Positions 32,495-43,513 of a stretch of DNA of 64,000 nucleotides are shown here, in pieces. This stretch comes from Muscardinus avellanarius (lineage: Eukaryota > Chordata > Mammalia > Rodentia > Gliridae). Each line of letters opens with the position of its first letter. Within the stretch, counting starts at the first letter, position 1. Where the stretch lies: positions 24,950,523 to 25,014,522 of the forward strand of contig OY726578.1 of the NCBI GenBank assembly GCA_963383645.1, in the 5' to 3' direction. The notes under the pieces were generated by a model, which worked only from the letters and a program-made list of their open reading frames with translations, did not search any database and was not told where the DNA came from. Made by a program: the position numbers and the translations under genes.

Positions 32495-35394
32495 ACGTGT
32501 GCGCTACTGGGGGTGGAACCCAGGGGCTTTTCTACCTCCAGGTTATACTCCCAGACCTATTTTTTTATACTGTATTTGGAAACAGGGTCTCACTAAGTTG
32601 CTGAGAGCCTCACTAAGTAGCTGAGGCTGGCTTCGAACCTGCGCGATCCTCCTGTCTCAGCCTCCTAAGCGCGGGATTACAAGCGTGTGCCGCCACGCCC
32701 GGCGTCCATCTGCTTTCTAATGAATGCCCCAGGAGACTTGTCTGATATGAAAAGTTTCCAAATCAGTAATCTGTCTCAAGCTGCTTAGAGTTAAACTGCC
32801 CCAGAGCTGATTTACCTCTGAGGAAAGGACGTGTTAACAAACTAAACACAGGTGCCTCCCAGCCCCTAAGGCAGGGTGCGATAGTCAGTCAGCCACACCT
32901 GGGCCCTTTCCTTACAAAGAGGAAAGATGCCTTTTGGCACACAGTCCAGGATGGGCTGGCCCTGTGTTGAGGCAGGACACCGTGGTGGAGCAGAGCCATT
33001 CAGCTCACGCACGGCCAGGAGCAAAGGGGCGAGAGGGAGAGGCTGGCTCTCTCTTGTATGGCGTGTCTCCCAGTGACCTAAAGACCTCCTGCCAGGCCCT
33101 GTCTTTTTTGTGCTAGAGATTTGACTCAGGGGGGGGCATTCTACCTCTGAGCTGCACCCCCAGGCCTTTTACTTTTCACTTCGTTTTTGGTATTAGGGAT
33201 TGAACTCAGCTCTGAGCTACATCCCCAGCCCTTTTAATTTTTGTCGTTGTTGTTGTTTTGAAGCAGGGTTCTGCTTAGTTGTTGAGGGTCTCACTACTGA
33301 CTGGCCTTGAACCTGCAGTCCCTGTCTCAGCCTGCCAGGCCCGGGGATGACAGGTGTGAACCACTGTGCCTGGCTGAATTCAGAGCCCTGTGTGGCTGGA
33401 GTGGATGAGGAGTGGGCCCAGGTGTGTGTGGGGAGCAGAAGCCAGGGGATGGGACTTGTCTCATGCTCCTTCCCCTTCTCCCCTCAGCCTGCAGAGGAAG
33501 TTGAGCTTTCTTGTCCTGCGGTAGCCCAGTGTTACCTGCTTGGCCATTCAGCTGGTTATGGCTGAGGTCCAGGGATTTCAGACCCGTGTGCGCCAGCAGG
33601 AGTTCAGCGAGGTACTGGGCTGCCTGCTCCTCCAGGCCGTTCCCCGCCAGCTGCATCTTCTGCACAGCTGGGTTCACTGCGAGGGCAGCACAGAGGGCCT
33701 GTGTCTCTGCCGCTCCGAGCTTGTTCTCCGACAGGTCGACATCTGGGGGCCAGCACCCCTCCTCGGTCAGTGGCACCCAAAGCCAGGCACCACCCTCCAC
33801 CACCTCCCTCTATCCCCTACAGCTCCAGGGCCGAGGCAGAGGAAGGGGGTTCACGGCTGGACTGTCCTGGGGGTGCATGGCGGTGGTCCCCTTGGGCCCC
33901 TGCCTGTCCACGAGCTTCTCAGTCGAGGGGCTTGAGAGCATGTGACTCGTGGAGCAGTGGAGGACACTGCGGTGAGGGCGAGCCACCCCACTGGTGACCA
34001 GTGTCTGCCAGCCCAGGCCCTGGCCGCGCAGGGCGCACTGATGTCAAGCAGACCCTTTGCTGAGCACCGCGCCGGTGCCGTTCACGCGGTGCTCACCAAG
34101 CCCCAAGGGCTAAGTGGTCTTGTTGGGACCCTGTCACAGACTGGGAACAGACCCAGCAAGCTGGAGCTGCTGGCCCAGTGCAGAGCTGGCCTGGAGCTCC
34201 AGCCCCTCTGCCTTCCTGCCCTGTCACCCCCTTCATGCACGCTCTGGTACGCTGGGGGGAGCGGCGGGAAGAGAGCAGCACTGGCTGCACCATCGGCTGG
34301 ACCCTTGGAGGTTCCAACACCGTTCCCATGTGCCCCACACTGTGGTGAGGCCCCCAGGTCCCCAGCCCCAGAGATACCGGCATCTTCTGCAGCAGAGTGC
34401 CTGGCTTGGAAGGGGAGGACCTGAGCCTGCACATCTGCCCCGCTCAGCACCTACCTCGGATGCTGCTGCTTTTGCGCAGGACATCTGCCAGGGCCTCTGC
34501 ACCGGCCCCACAGAGACCATTGTCCCGAAGATCCAGCCGCTCAACGTGGGGATTGGAGGCCAGGGCAGAAGCCAGAGCTCGTGCGCCCTGGGATGGAGCA
34601 GAGGGGCCTGGTCCTTGACAGTGCGCCGGGCCTCAGACGCATCTGGCCACCTCCTGGCTCCCATTTACAGGGCTCCCCCCCAAGTGGAGCAGCAACATTT
34701 CCAGGGACCCCTGCTTCTCCCCCTAGGCCCCGCCCACATCTCACCTCCAGCAGGGGAGGAGCCCTAGGCAGCCCTCTTGCTGACCCTCGGGGCTGCCAGA
34801 GGCCAGTGGAGGAGGGTGGGGTGGGCCAAAGAGAGGCACAGGGTGGCTGCTGTCTCCAGCGTCCCTCCACAGGTACCTGGGGTCCCAGACCTCGGTGCCG
34901 CAAGTTCAATTCTGGGTCATTCCCTAGGCGCAGAAAGCACGAGGCCGGCACAACTCGATGGGCCCGGCACGCCCGCAGGTAGAGGGTGTCCCTGACCAGT
35001 TCTCCACGCCCACCGGTGCCTGGTGGAAGCCAAGGGAACAAACACGACCCCATCACGGACAGACATCTGCCTCCCCCGTCCTCCATCACTAGCTGGTCTC
35101 CGTCCCCCTTCTAGCGGCATTTCTTCCTGTGGTAGCGGGACTCCTGCCCCATATGACAGATGAGGACAGCAAAGCTCTGAAAAAGCAAACCTGTTCCCCA
35201 AACTTAGCAACTTAGTGAAACCCGTTTCCAAATAAAAAATAAAATAGGTCTGGGAGTATAGCCTGGAGGTAGAAAGCCCCTGGGTTCCACCCCCAGTACC
35301 ACCAAAACAAATAAGTAAATAAATAAAAAGATTAAAAACTAGGGTTGGGGGTCTCTCTTGGAGGTAAAATGTCTGTGAGTTCCATCCCAGTACT

Positions 35395-35468
<74 letters not shown>

Positions 35469-35868
35469 ACTGGGGGTGTATTTGGGAGGTAGAATGCACC
35501 TGGGTTCAATTCCAGTACAAAAAAAAAAAAATTCTGGAAGCATGTTCTTAATGATGGACCACCTGATGCGGCCGGGAGGGGAAGACGCCGTGGAGCTGGA
35601 AGGCCCACCGGCTGTCCTGAAGGCACTCCACATAAGGGTGAGTCTCACTCAGCTCCAGCCCGCTCCCTCCATGCCTGCCCAGAAGTCCCCAAGGCGACGA
35701 ATCGAGCCTGGCCATCTGCTGGGGAGCACCTTCTGTCTCCAGATCGGAGTCCGAATCTGCGTTCGCACCCTTCTCGGCCTCCGGGACCCCTGCAAAAAGG
35801 CCAGGGGCCGCCACCTCCTCTTCCTTCTGCTTTTCATTTTCCCCAGATCTCTCGCAGGGACCGCTCAT
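24178..35868 (-). CDS. LRRC74B: Leucine-rich repeat-containing protein 74B (9 exons, 392 aa)
   Basis: Predicted leucine-rich-repeat protein of the ribonuclease-inhibitor type; molecular role not established. Coding exons on the minus strand: 35730-35868, 34877-35019, 34455-34587, 33536-33742, 30370-30479, 28875-28990, 26996-27074, 26069-26164, 24178-24333. All have GT/AG borders and the phases add up to 392 codons, equal to human. Repeats with the LxxLxLxxN pattern are visible (ERLDLRDNGL, KSLDLSHNQL, TELNISWNHL, KVLDISFNGF, EELNMSNNRI). The acidic N-terminus contains DSDSDLETEG. The ATG at 35866-35868 was chosen because it gives the conserved SGPCERSGE start; the codon two upstream is GTG, not ATG. 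Introns are packed with SINEs in both orientations. The head-to-head neighbour is P2RX6, 1.6 kb away. The poly(A) site is unclear; the nearest AATAAA (about 23838) is inside a SINE. Confidence 0.95.
24481..25150 (+). repeat. Forward SINE array in LRRC74B intron 8
   Basis: Counterpart of 8451-9118, antisense to LRRC74B. Confidence 0.85.
25465..25577. repeat. (TTTC)n/(TTCC)n microsatellite
   Basis: Compound pyrimidine repeat at the tail of a reverse SINE within LRRC74B intron 8. Confidence 0.95.
25576..25985 (-). repeat. Reverse SINEs in LRRC74B intron 8
   Basis: Right half 25576-25640, dimer about 25641-25850, B1-like fragment 25851-25982. Confidence 0.8.
26382..26625 (+). repeat. Two truncated forward SINEs, LRRC74B intron 7
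   Basis: B1-like left halves at 26382-26490 and 26507-26620, without right halves. The rest of the intron to 26995 is unique. Confidence 0.75.
27155..27782 (+). repeat. Forward SINE array, LRRC74B intron 6
   Basis: B1-like half 27155-27275, subfamily II dimer 27276-27455, an AAAT repeat 27455-27495, extra right half 27505-27570 with an A tract, and a further dimer 27588-27782. Confidence 0.8.
27783..27940 (+). mobile_element. LINE-1 3'-end fragment
   Basis: Matches the familiar L1 terminal region: ATATTATTCAGCCATAAAAG, then TTGGAACTGGAGGACATT and AAATATGCCAGACATAG. Sense on the plus strand, antisense to LRRC74B; no intact ORF. The following 27941-28500 is unique intron sequence with nothing recognised. 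Confidence 0.85.
28507..28722 (-). repeat. Reverse SINE, LRRC74B intron 6
   Basis: Complete reverse dimer from GTGTGGTACTGGG to GTGCACCACCGTGCC, 150 bp from the exon 6 donor. Confidence 0.85.
29790..30248. repeat. Inverted SINE pair, LRRC74B intron 5
   Basis: Forward dimer 29790-29998 and reverse dimer 30040-30248, about 40 bp apart. 28991-29789 is unique intron with no feature recognised. Confidence 0.8.
30540..30960. repeat. Inverted SINE pair, LRRC74B intron 4
   Basis: Forward dimer 30540-30735 interrupted by a reverse subfamily II copy 30741-30930. The remaining right half of the forward element resumes at about 30931 (TGGGTTTAATCTCTAGCACC), so the reverse copy inserted into the forward one. 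Confidence 0.8.
30961..31050. repeat. Purine-rich A/G tract
   Basis: AAAG/GGAA-type low-complexity run growing from a SINE A-tail. Confidence 0.85.
31262..32170 (+). repeat. Forward SINE array, LRRC74B intron 4
   Basis: Dimer 31262-31440 with a CA repeat (31441-31485), left half 31490-31640, dimer 31641-31878, dimer 31881-32063 with an AAAT run to 32100, and an extra right half 32100-32160. Confidence 0.8.
32256..32704 (-). repeat. Two reverse SINEs with (TG)n tails
   Basis: (TG)n 32256-32292 plus SINE 32293-32445, then (TG)n 32452-32500 plus SINE 32500-32703. Both TG runs stand at the 3' ends of reverse copies. 32705-33105 is unique sequence with nothing recognised. Confidence 0.85.
33107..33376 (-). 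repeat. Reverse SINEs next to LRRC74B exon 4
   Basis: A right half at 33107-33170 followed by a reverse dimer at 33171-33375. They lie about 160 bp downstream of the exon 4 donor in gene sense. Confidence 0.75.
35200..35540 (+). repeat. SINE with two extra right halves and (TA)n, LRRC74B intron 1
   Basis: Truncated dimer 35200-35310, right half 35330-35396, A tract, (TA)n 35425-35466, another right half 35467-35533. Three successive tRNA-like right halves follow one left half. Confidence 0.85.
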
Positions 35869-35869
35869 A

Positions 35870-36070
35870 GTCACGCCGGTATCACAGACCTCGGCCCCCC
35901 GCCCGGCCCAAAGAGCCGCTGCATTTGGAATGCAGCCCGGGAATGTGGGCGGATCCTCCTGCAGCTACGGCCAATCGCAGGTGGCAAACAGACAACAGAC
36001 ACTCACGGCAGCCAATAATAGCGTGCTTCCCTGAGGCAGTTGCCCGGGCAACCCGCTGTTGTGGTTGCAG
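35870..36070 (-). promoter_or_regulatory. LRRC74B promoter with palindromic RFX X-box
   Basis: GC-rich region just upstream of the LRRC74B start. At 36039-36052 lies GTTGCCCGGGCAAC, a perfect 14-bp inverted repeat matching the RFX-family X-box (GTTGCC N2 GGCAAC), 171 bp from the ATG. CCAAT motifs (plus strand) lie near 35967 and 36012. X-boxes at this distance are typical of genes driven by RFX factors in ciliated and germ cells; that role for LRRC74B is inference. Confidence 0.6.
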
Positions 36071-36414
36071 CAGAACCCCCGGCTACCTAGCCAGGGTAGG
36101 GGAGAGCAGTGCCGCGGGGCTTACTCGGGGTGGGCACCTGGCAGGAGTTTCTTCATCTTGCTCTATAATGAGGTTCCTGGGAAACACGCCTGACTCCAGA
36201 GGTTGTGTGGTAGTCACTGCACTTGGGGGTTCGGAAGGGCTCTGCGGGGGCCCTGGAGAGTCTCAGAGGCAGGTGACCCTCCTCTCACTTGGCCCTCCAG
36301 TTCTCAGTTCTCCCTCACGCTCTGCGGATCCCTCCACCAGGAACACCCCTCCCCGACTTCTCTTGTAGTATCCCAGGATCTACACCCAGTCCTACTTTTA
36401 AAAACATTTCTTTT

Positions 36415-37240
36415 GAAGCTGGGCGGTGGTGGTGCACGCTTGTAATCCCGGCATTGGGGAGGCTGAGAAAGGAGGATCGCGGTTCACGGACAGCCTCAGC
36501 TACTTAAGTGAGGAATTCCGCAATTCAGTGAGACCCGTTTCAAAATAAAGAATAAAAAAAAAAAATAGGACAGGGGCTGTAGCTCGGAGGTAGAATGCCC
36601 CTGGGTTCCATCCCCAGACCCGCATAAAACAAAACAAAACAAAACATTTCTTTTGTATGTGAGTGGTACTGGGGATTGAACCCAGAGGCATTCTACCTTT
36701 GAGCTATACCTCCAGCCTAATTTATTTCTTATTTTTTTAGGTTTCTCACTAGGTTGATGAGCGTCTCAGTACTCGCTTGAGGCTGTCCTCTAACCTGTGG
36801 TCCACCTGCCTCAGCCTCCCAAGCACTGGGATTACAGGCATGCACTAACATGAATTTTCTTTTTTCCGGACTGGGCTTTTTTTCTTTTTTTGTGGTACTA
36901 GGGGTAGAGCCCAGGGGCTGTTCTGCCTCTGGGCTACACTCCCAGACCCATTTTATACTTTATTTGGAAACAGGATCTTACTAAATTGCTGAGAGTCTAA
37001 GTAGCAGAGGCTGGCTTTGAAGCTGTGTGATCCTCCTGTCTCAGCCTCCTAAGCACTGGAATTACAAGCGTGCGCCACCACGCCCGGCTCTCCGTACGGG
37101 ACTTTTAAAAATATTTTGAAACAGGGCTCTGCTAAGTTGTTGAGGGTCTTGCTAAGTTGCCAAGACTGGCTTCAAGCCTGCAGTCCTGCCTCAGCCTCCC
37201 AAGCACTGGGATTACAGGCGCGTGCCTCATGCCCAGCTTT
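36415..37240. repeat. SINEs between LRRC74B and P2RX6
   Basis: Forward dimer 36415-36640; reverse copies 36660-36850, 36870-37092 and 37093-37240. They separate the two divergent promoters. 36071-36414 is unique and shows no feature I can name. Confidence 0.8.
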
Positions 37241-37514
37241 TTTTCTTTTCTGAAACTTTCCTTGGCTCTTCCTCTGGGCTTTCCTGCCCCCATGCAGCAC
37301 TCAAAACACCTGTCATTCTCACCATATAAGGAACTGCAGTCAGAGGGCAGGGGCGGGCTGCCCCTCTCTGATGTGGCCAGGGACTCTGGAGAGTTTGGGA
37401 CTGAGCCCAGGCCTGCCCTAAGTGGAGGTGTCCCTTTAACAACGGCTGGCCTGGCCCACTTGGGTACAGGCTTAGCTTTCTGTTCAGCGGGAGCTACAGC
37501 TGCTGTGCTGACTC

Positions 37515-40500
37515 ATGCCGCCGCCAGCAGGGGCCCGGAGCATGGGCTCCCAGGGGGCCTTGGCAGCCTGGGGGCTTCTGGATTACAAAACGGAGAAGTT
37601 TGTGCTGACCAGGAACTGGCGGGTGGGCGCCTTGCAGAGGCTGCTGCAGCTGGGGGTCGTGGCCTATGTGCTGGGGTAAGAGCATTTCCCGGCCAGCGGA
37701 GGGATCCTGGTTGGTCCTGCCGGGCAGAGGGGGTGGGGTTCGGCTCTTTGGGGGCCAGGCTGTGGCCGCTTGGGGGGGGGGGTAGACACCAGGAAGGGCC
37801 AGCAGGTTGCAGGAACAAGCTGTGTGCCTGCGTTCTTGTGTGACCGCTGCCTCCTTTCAGGGGCCTGGTCCTCAGCCCCATGCTGGGCTCTGGGCACAGG
37901 AAGAACCACCCCACTCCTTACCAGGAGACACCCTGGTAGGGCAGGAGATACTTGTCATAGCATGGACTGGAAAAGTTAAAAGGAAAGCAAAGGGCCGTGA
38001 TGGTGCACGCTTGTAATCCCAACATTTGGGAGGCTGAGATAGGAGGATCGCGGTTCGAGGACAGCCTTAGCAATTCAGTGAGACCCTCTGCAACTTAGTG
38101 AGACCCTGTTTCAAAACAAAATGAGCCCTTTTAATCCCAGTACAGGAGGATCACACGTTTGAAGCCAACCTCAGCAACTTAGTGACGCTTTCAGCAACTT
38201 AGCAAGACCCTATTCCCAAATAAGAAATAAAAATAGGTCTGGGGGCATAGTTTGGAGGAAGAAGGCCCCTGGGTTCCATCCCCAGTACAACAAAATAAAG
38301 TAAAAACCGGGTGTGATGGTGCGTGCTTGTAATCCCAGTACTTGTAAGATTGAGACAGGAGGATCGCAGGTTCACGGCCAGCCTCAGCAACTTAGTGAGG
38401 CCCTTTGCAACTTACTAAGACCCTGTTTCAAAGATAAAGAATAAGACATAGGTTGAGAGTGTAGCTCAGAGGTAGAGTGCCCCTGATAAATAATGCCCCT
38501 GGTGCCTAAATAAGTAAATCAATGGGTGGACAGCACTTGCATTAGACAGACGCAGGGTGTGCGTGAGGCGGTGGGCGAGGATGGTGAGCCCTGGGAGGAG
38601 CTATGAGGCTGCGCCCCAGGATGTTCCAGAGTAGAGGATGCCCCCTTTTTTTCCCCTGTGGCCTTGGGGGTTGAACCCCGGGGCCTTCTACCTCTGAGTT
38701 ACACCCTAGCCTATATTAACAACAATAGTAATTATTATCATTTTATTTTTTTGTTTGAAACAGGGTCTTGGTGGTAGATTACAAGCATGCACCGCCATGC
38801 CTGGCTTTCTGGTTTTTTTTTTTTTTTTTTGCTGAGAGCCTACAGCACACGTCCCCTGGGTTTTCTTTGGCCAGGGCCCTCAAGGACACCACGAGGTTAT
38901 GTTCTGTTGATTGTAATGCAGCCGGGCTTGCGATCAAGACATGTTCTAGAAGTTATGCGGGAGCTGGCAGGGCTCATGGGGGCCAGTGGTAGGAACACCC
39001 CAGTCTTGGGGCCAGAAAAGTCTTTTTTTTTTTTTTTTTTTTTGGTGCTGGGGATTGAACTAAAGGGCATTCAACCTCTGAATAGACCTCTGGCCCTATT
39101 TTATTTTATTATTTTATTTATTTATTTATTTATTTGCAGCACAGGGGATGAAACCCAGGGGCATTTGACCTCTGAGCTATACCACCAGCCTTATTTTTTT
39201 ATTCTTTATTTTGAAACAGGGTCTCACTGAGTTGCAAAGGCCTCACTAAGTAGCTGAGGCTGTCTGCGAACCATGATCCTCCTGTCTCAGCCTTTTGAAT
39301 GCTGGGATTAAAGCATGCACCGTCATGCCTGGCTTTATTTTTTTGTTTTGAAGCAGGGTCTTACAAAGCTGCTGAGGTCTCCTTACTTTTCTGAAGCTGG
39401 CCTTGAACCTGTAGTTCTCCTGTCTCAGCCTCCCAAGTATTAGCATTACCGGTCTGAGCTACGGTGCAGGGCCAGAAAGTCTTTCAGAAGGGAGCTGGGT
39501 CTAGCGGGGAAGCGTGGGGACCTGGGGTGACTGGTGAGGTGGAAGGAGTGGGGGCCCTGGATACTGGGCGAGGAGGCCTTGGTATGGGGGGAGGAGCTCA
39601 GCTCCTCCAAGCCCACCTGTGCCAGGGCCCCACCACAGTGTCCTCCACCTCCTCCCCAGGTGGGCCCTACTTGCCAAAAAAGGCTACCAGGAACGGGACC
39701 CGGACCCCCACATTTCCGTCATCACCAAACTCAAAGGGGTTTCTGTGACTCAGATTAAGGAGCTGGGGAACCGGCTGTGGGATGTGGCTGACTTCGTGAA
39801 GCCACCACAGGTAGGTCCTTGCTGCTGCTGCCGGGCACAGGTCCTCCCCGCTGGCAGCTCCAGCAGCAGCCTTGGGGCAGGGGTGTGTGGGAACAGGTGC
39901 GTGGTGCCAGGGGCGGCTGGAGGAAGTGGGGCCTGGACAGGGCTCTCGTAGGAGGTTTCCAGGTGGACGAGGGGGACAGGTCAGGAAGCCAAGCCAGGGG
40001 AACATGACCATGTGTGGGCCTCAGCTACTTAGTGAGGCCCTCTGCAACTTAGTGAGACCCTGTTTCAAAATAAAGAATAAAGCTGGGCGTGGTGGCCCAG
40101 GCTTGTAATCCCGGCATTTGGGAGGCTGAGACAGGAGGATAGGGGTTCATGGCCAGCCTCAACTACATAATGAGGCCCTTTGCAACTCAGTGAGACCCTG
40201 TTTCAAAATAAAGACTAAAAAATAGGACTGGGGTTGTAGCTCAGAGGTGGAATGCCCCTGGGCTCATCCCCAGCACCCAACACACACTTAAATTCTGGGG
40301 AGCGGGGGACATGCCTAGCATGTGCTAGATCCTGGGTTCCATCCCTAATACTGCCAAAACCAACCACCTGCCCACTCACCCACCCACCCACCCAGCAACC
40401 AGGCTTCTGGTGTCTCCAGTCGAGGGAGCCAGCAGGAGCCAACTGAGACTTGCCTCCTAGGGAGAGAACGTGTTCTTCCTGGTGACCAATTTCCTTGTGA

Positions 40501-40704
40501 TACCAGCCCAAGTTCAAGGCAGATGCCCAGAGGTAAGGCTCCAGGGAGCCTCCCGTGGGTCCTTACTTCCTCCGCCAGTCTACGTCAGCAGCCATGGCTC
40601 CCTCCTTCCCCAGTGGTTAGAGGCCAAGTACGTACTTAGTATAATCAGGACATTGGGCTAAATCTTTTGGCAAATTATTTCATTTAGCTTCTCTCTCCCT
40701 CTCT

Positions 40705-40755
<51 letters not shown>

Positions 40756-42650
40756 CTGGGATAGAACCCAGGGCCATTCTACCTCTAAGCTATACCTCCA
40801 GCCCCATTTTATTTTTTATTTTGAAACAGGGTCTAAGTTGCAGAGGGCCTCACTAAGTAGTTGAGGCTGCCCTCAAACCTGTGGTCCTCCTGTCTCAGCC
40901 TTCCAAGTATTGGGATTACAGGCACATGCCACTATGCCTAGCCTTATTTTTTTTTTAAACAGGGTCTGACTAAGTTGCTGAGGGTCTTGCTAAATTGCCA
41001 AGGCTGGCCTTGAACATTTAATCCCCCTGTCTCAGCCTCCCAAGTACTGGGACCTCAAATATGCACCGTCCTGCCCGGCTACGGCCTCCGCCTCCATTTC
41101 TTATTTTTGCTCTATAGCTGTCTTGTGTACTTCTAAAGGTGGGGCGAGACATTCCTGGAATGTGTGGGGCTGAGTCTCGGGGGAGATCCCCCGGGGCCAC
41201 AGGTGACTGAGGTCTCCCGTCCACACCAGCACCCCTCCACCCCTCTGGCTAGCTGCTGGGTCAACGAGGACTGCCCGGAAGGGGAGACAGGGACACACAG
41301 CCACGGTAACTGTGAGCTCTGTCTTCCAGAGCCCCAGCAGGGCAGGGGAGGCGCGGGCCCCTGGGTGGTAGCTCTGCCAACAGCCCCCTGCTCCACACCC
41401 TCCCCAGGCCCCGGACATGGAGGGCCTTGAGTTCATCTTGTTTTCAAGGTATCAAGACAGGCCAGTGTGTGGTGTTCAACGAGACCCACAGGACTTGTGA
41501 GATCCAGGGCTGGTGCCCAGTGGAGAGCGGCACTGTGCCCACGTAAGTCTCCTCTGACTCCTGGGGCAGGGCCCAGGACAGGCAAAATCTTGGCAGTGTG
41601 CCCTCCACCTGCAGGACACCCCTGCTGCTCCAGGCCGCAAACTTCACGCTGTTCATCAAAAACACAGTCACCTTCAGCAAGTTCAACTTCACCAAGTAAG
41701 GGCGGGCAGGCCCTGGCCGGCCCCAGCCCTTCTGCCCGCCCTTGACCAGCTGATCACCGCCCCTCCCAGGTCCAACACCTTAGACACCTGGGACCCCGCC
41801 TACTTCAAGCACTGCCGCTATGACGCACGCTCCAGTCCCTACTGCCCTGTATTCCGCGTCGGAGACCTGGTGGCCGCGGCTGGGGCGCACTTCGAGGATC
41901 TGGCACTGCTGGTGGGCCCCCGGGGGCAGGGTCCTGGCGGGCTCAGGGGAGGGCCCAGGCCCCCACCAGTGGAGCAGAGATGTGCCGTGTGCAGGGTGGC
42001 GCCGTGGGCATCAGTGTCCACTGGGATTGCGACCTGGATGCAGGGGCTTCCGACTGCTGGCCTCGCTACTCCTTCCAGCTGCAGGAAAGGAGCTATAACT
42101 TCAGGTATGGTGCCTGCTTGCCACTCCCGGCCCGCGCCCCTTCACCCACCTCCTGTGGCCACGGGGATGACCACCAGGCCCTCCCTCTGGATACTCCAGT
42201 GTGTTTGTGCTGGGAGGGCGTGCCGCAGCCAGGAGGGGCATTCTCAGCTCTTGGTCAGCCAGCCTGGGCTCATCCGCACCCCCCCCCCAGTTCTCCACCC
42301 CGCCTGGTGTGGGCTGCCCACCTCTAGACCTTGGCATGGCCCCTCCTCCGCCCACCCTGTCTCCAGATCTCTCCAAGCCCGGGGGACTCCCCTTTTCACT
42401 GTCAAGTTAGGATTTTATCTAAAATAATAGAAATTTTTATAGAAAAGTTCAAAAGATAGGCCAAGCATGGTGATGCATACTTGTAATCCTAGTGCTTGGG
42501 AGGCGGAGACAGGAGGATAACAGGTTCAAAGCCAGCCTCAGCAGCATAGTGACATCTTCAGACACTTAGCAAGCCCCTGTTTTTAAATAAAAAGCTAAAA
42601 GAGCTGAGAATGTAGCTCAGACATAGAATACTCCTGTATTCAATCCCTAG

Positions 42651-42693
<43 letters not shown>

Positions 42694-43513
42694 CCCATAG
42701 AATGCAAGTTGAAAGCCAGCCTGGGCCACCTAGTGAGATGGTTTCAAAATATAAAATGAAAAAGGGCTGGGGGTAGAACACCTGTGGATTCAGTCCCAAG
42801 CACCACACACACACACACACACACACACCCCACAGGAAAAAATAGCCCCCGTAGCCCACCCTGGGAATGGGTGGTATGGCCAGCAGAGCCCCTCCCTCGC
42901 CCCAGGACAGCCAGCCACTGGATAGAGGAGCCAGGCATAGAGGCTCGGAGCCTGCTCAAGCTCTACGGGATCCGCTTTGACATCCTCGTCACCGGGCAGG
43001 TAGGGGTCTGGCCGGGAAGGGGTTCAGATGGGGCCCGGAGGGGCTGGGGCGAGGGCCCGGCCTGGATTTCTCTCAGGCAGGGAAGTTCGGGCTCATCCCC
43101 ATGGCCATCACGGTGGGCACCGGAGCAGCCTCGCTGGGTGTGGTGAGTGCCCCTTCCGCGGGCTCCCTCTGGTGGCAGTGCCCGCCTGCCCAGGTCACAA
43201 GAGCCCCCTGGGCTGCAGGTGGCTAGAGGGTGGCTGGGGAGCTGGCATATGGTGGGCCCTGCTTCTCCCAGGTCACCTTCCTCTGCGACCTGCTGCTGCT
43301 GTACGTGGACAGAGAAGCCCATTTCTACCGGAGGACCAAGTATGAGGAGGTGAGCCTCGGCCACTCTGCCGGGCCCCTAGCCTCTGCCACGCTCCAGGGG
43401 TTTGGCTGACCCCTGACCTGCATCCTTGTCTGCAGGCAAAAGCCCCCAAAGTGACAGCCACCGCTGCATGGACCAAGCCAGCGCTTGCACCTGCCAGCCC
43501 CAGTGCGACTTAG
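37515..43513 (+). CDS. P2RX6: P2X purinoceptor 6 (12 exons, 400 aa)
   Basis: Subunit of ATP-gated cation channels; works mainly in heteromers with P2X2 or P2X4 at the plasma membrane. Exons: 37515-37675, 39660-39810, 40461-40532, 41230-41305, 41449-41542, 41615-41695, 41770-41911, 41995-42104, 42906-42999, 43077-43142, 43272-43349, 43436-43513; all GT/AG, total 400 codons. The N-terminal TxK site is at T26-K28, TM1 at about 37-57, the AKKGY ATP-site lysines at 60-61, the ten ectodomain cysteines are all present, the YNFR motif is in exon 8, TM2 is at about 335-358, and the YxxxK retention motif is Y368-K372. The C-terminus is 41 residues shorter than the human 441-aa protein and ends soon after exon 12 begins. 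I chose the upstream ATG at 37515; a second in-frame ATG is at codon 10. A variant AGTAAA at 44599-44604 is the best poly(A) candidate I found, and it is weak. Confidence 0.95.
37990..38515 (+). repeat. Forward SINEs, P2RX6 intron 1
   Basis: Partial dimers at 37990-38124 and 38125-38300, and a dimer 38302-38510. Confidence 0.8.
38640..39475 (-). repeat. Reverse SINEs, P2RX6 intron 1
   Basis: Copies at 38640-38835 (truncated, T tract), 39020-39134, 39135-39335 and 39340-39475. With the forward group at 37990-38515 they form an inverted arrangement within one intron. Confidence 0.75.
40020..40365 (+). repeat. Forward SINEs, P2RX6 intron 2
   Basis: A remnant at 40020-40080, a dimer 40083-40290 and a tRNA-like tail to 40365. 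They end about 95 bp before exon 3. Confidence 0.75.
40690..41085 (-). repeat. (CT)n and reverse SINEs, P2RX6 intron 3
   Basis: CT repeat 40690-40752, reverse dimer 40752-40943 and reverse B1-like fragment 40944-41082. Confidence 0.85.
42455..42832 (+). repeat. Forward SINEs with (CA)n tails, P2RX6 intron 8
   Basis: Dimer 42455-42655 with (CA)n 42655-42691, then a truncated dimer 42700-42805 with (CA)n to 42828. They end about 75 bp before exon 9. Confidence 0.85.
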
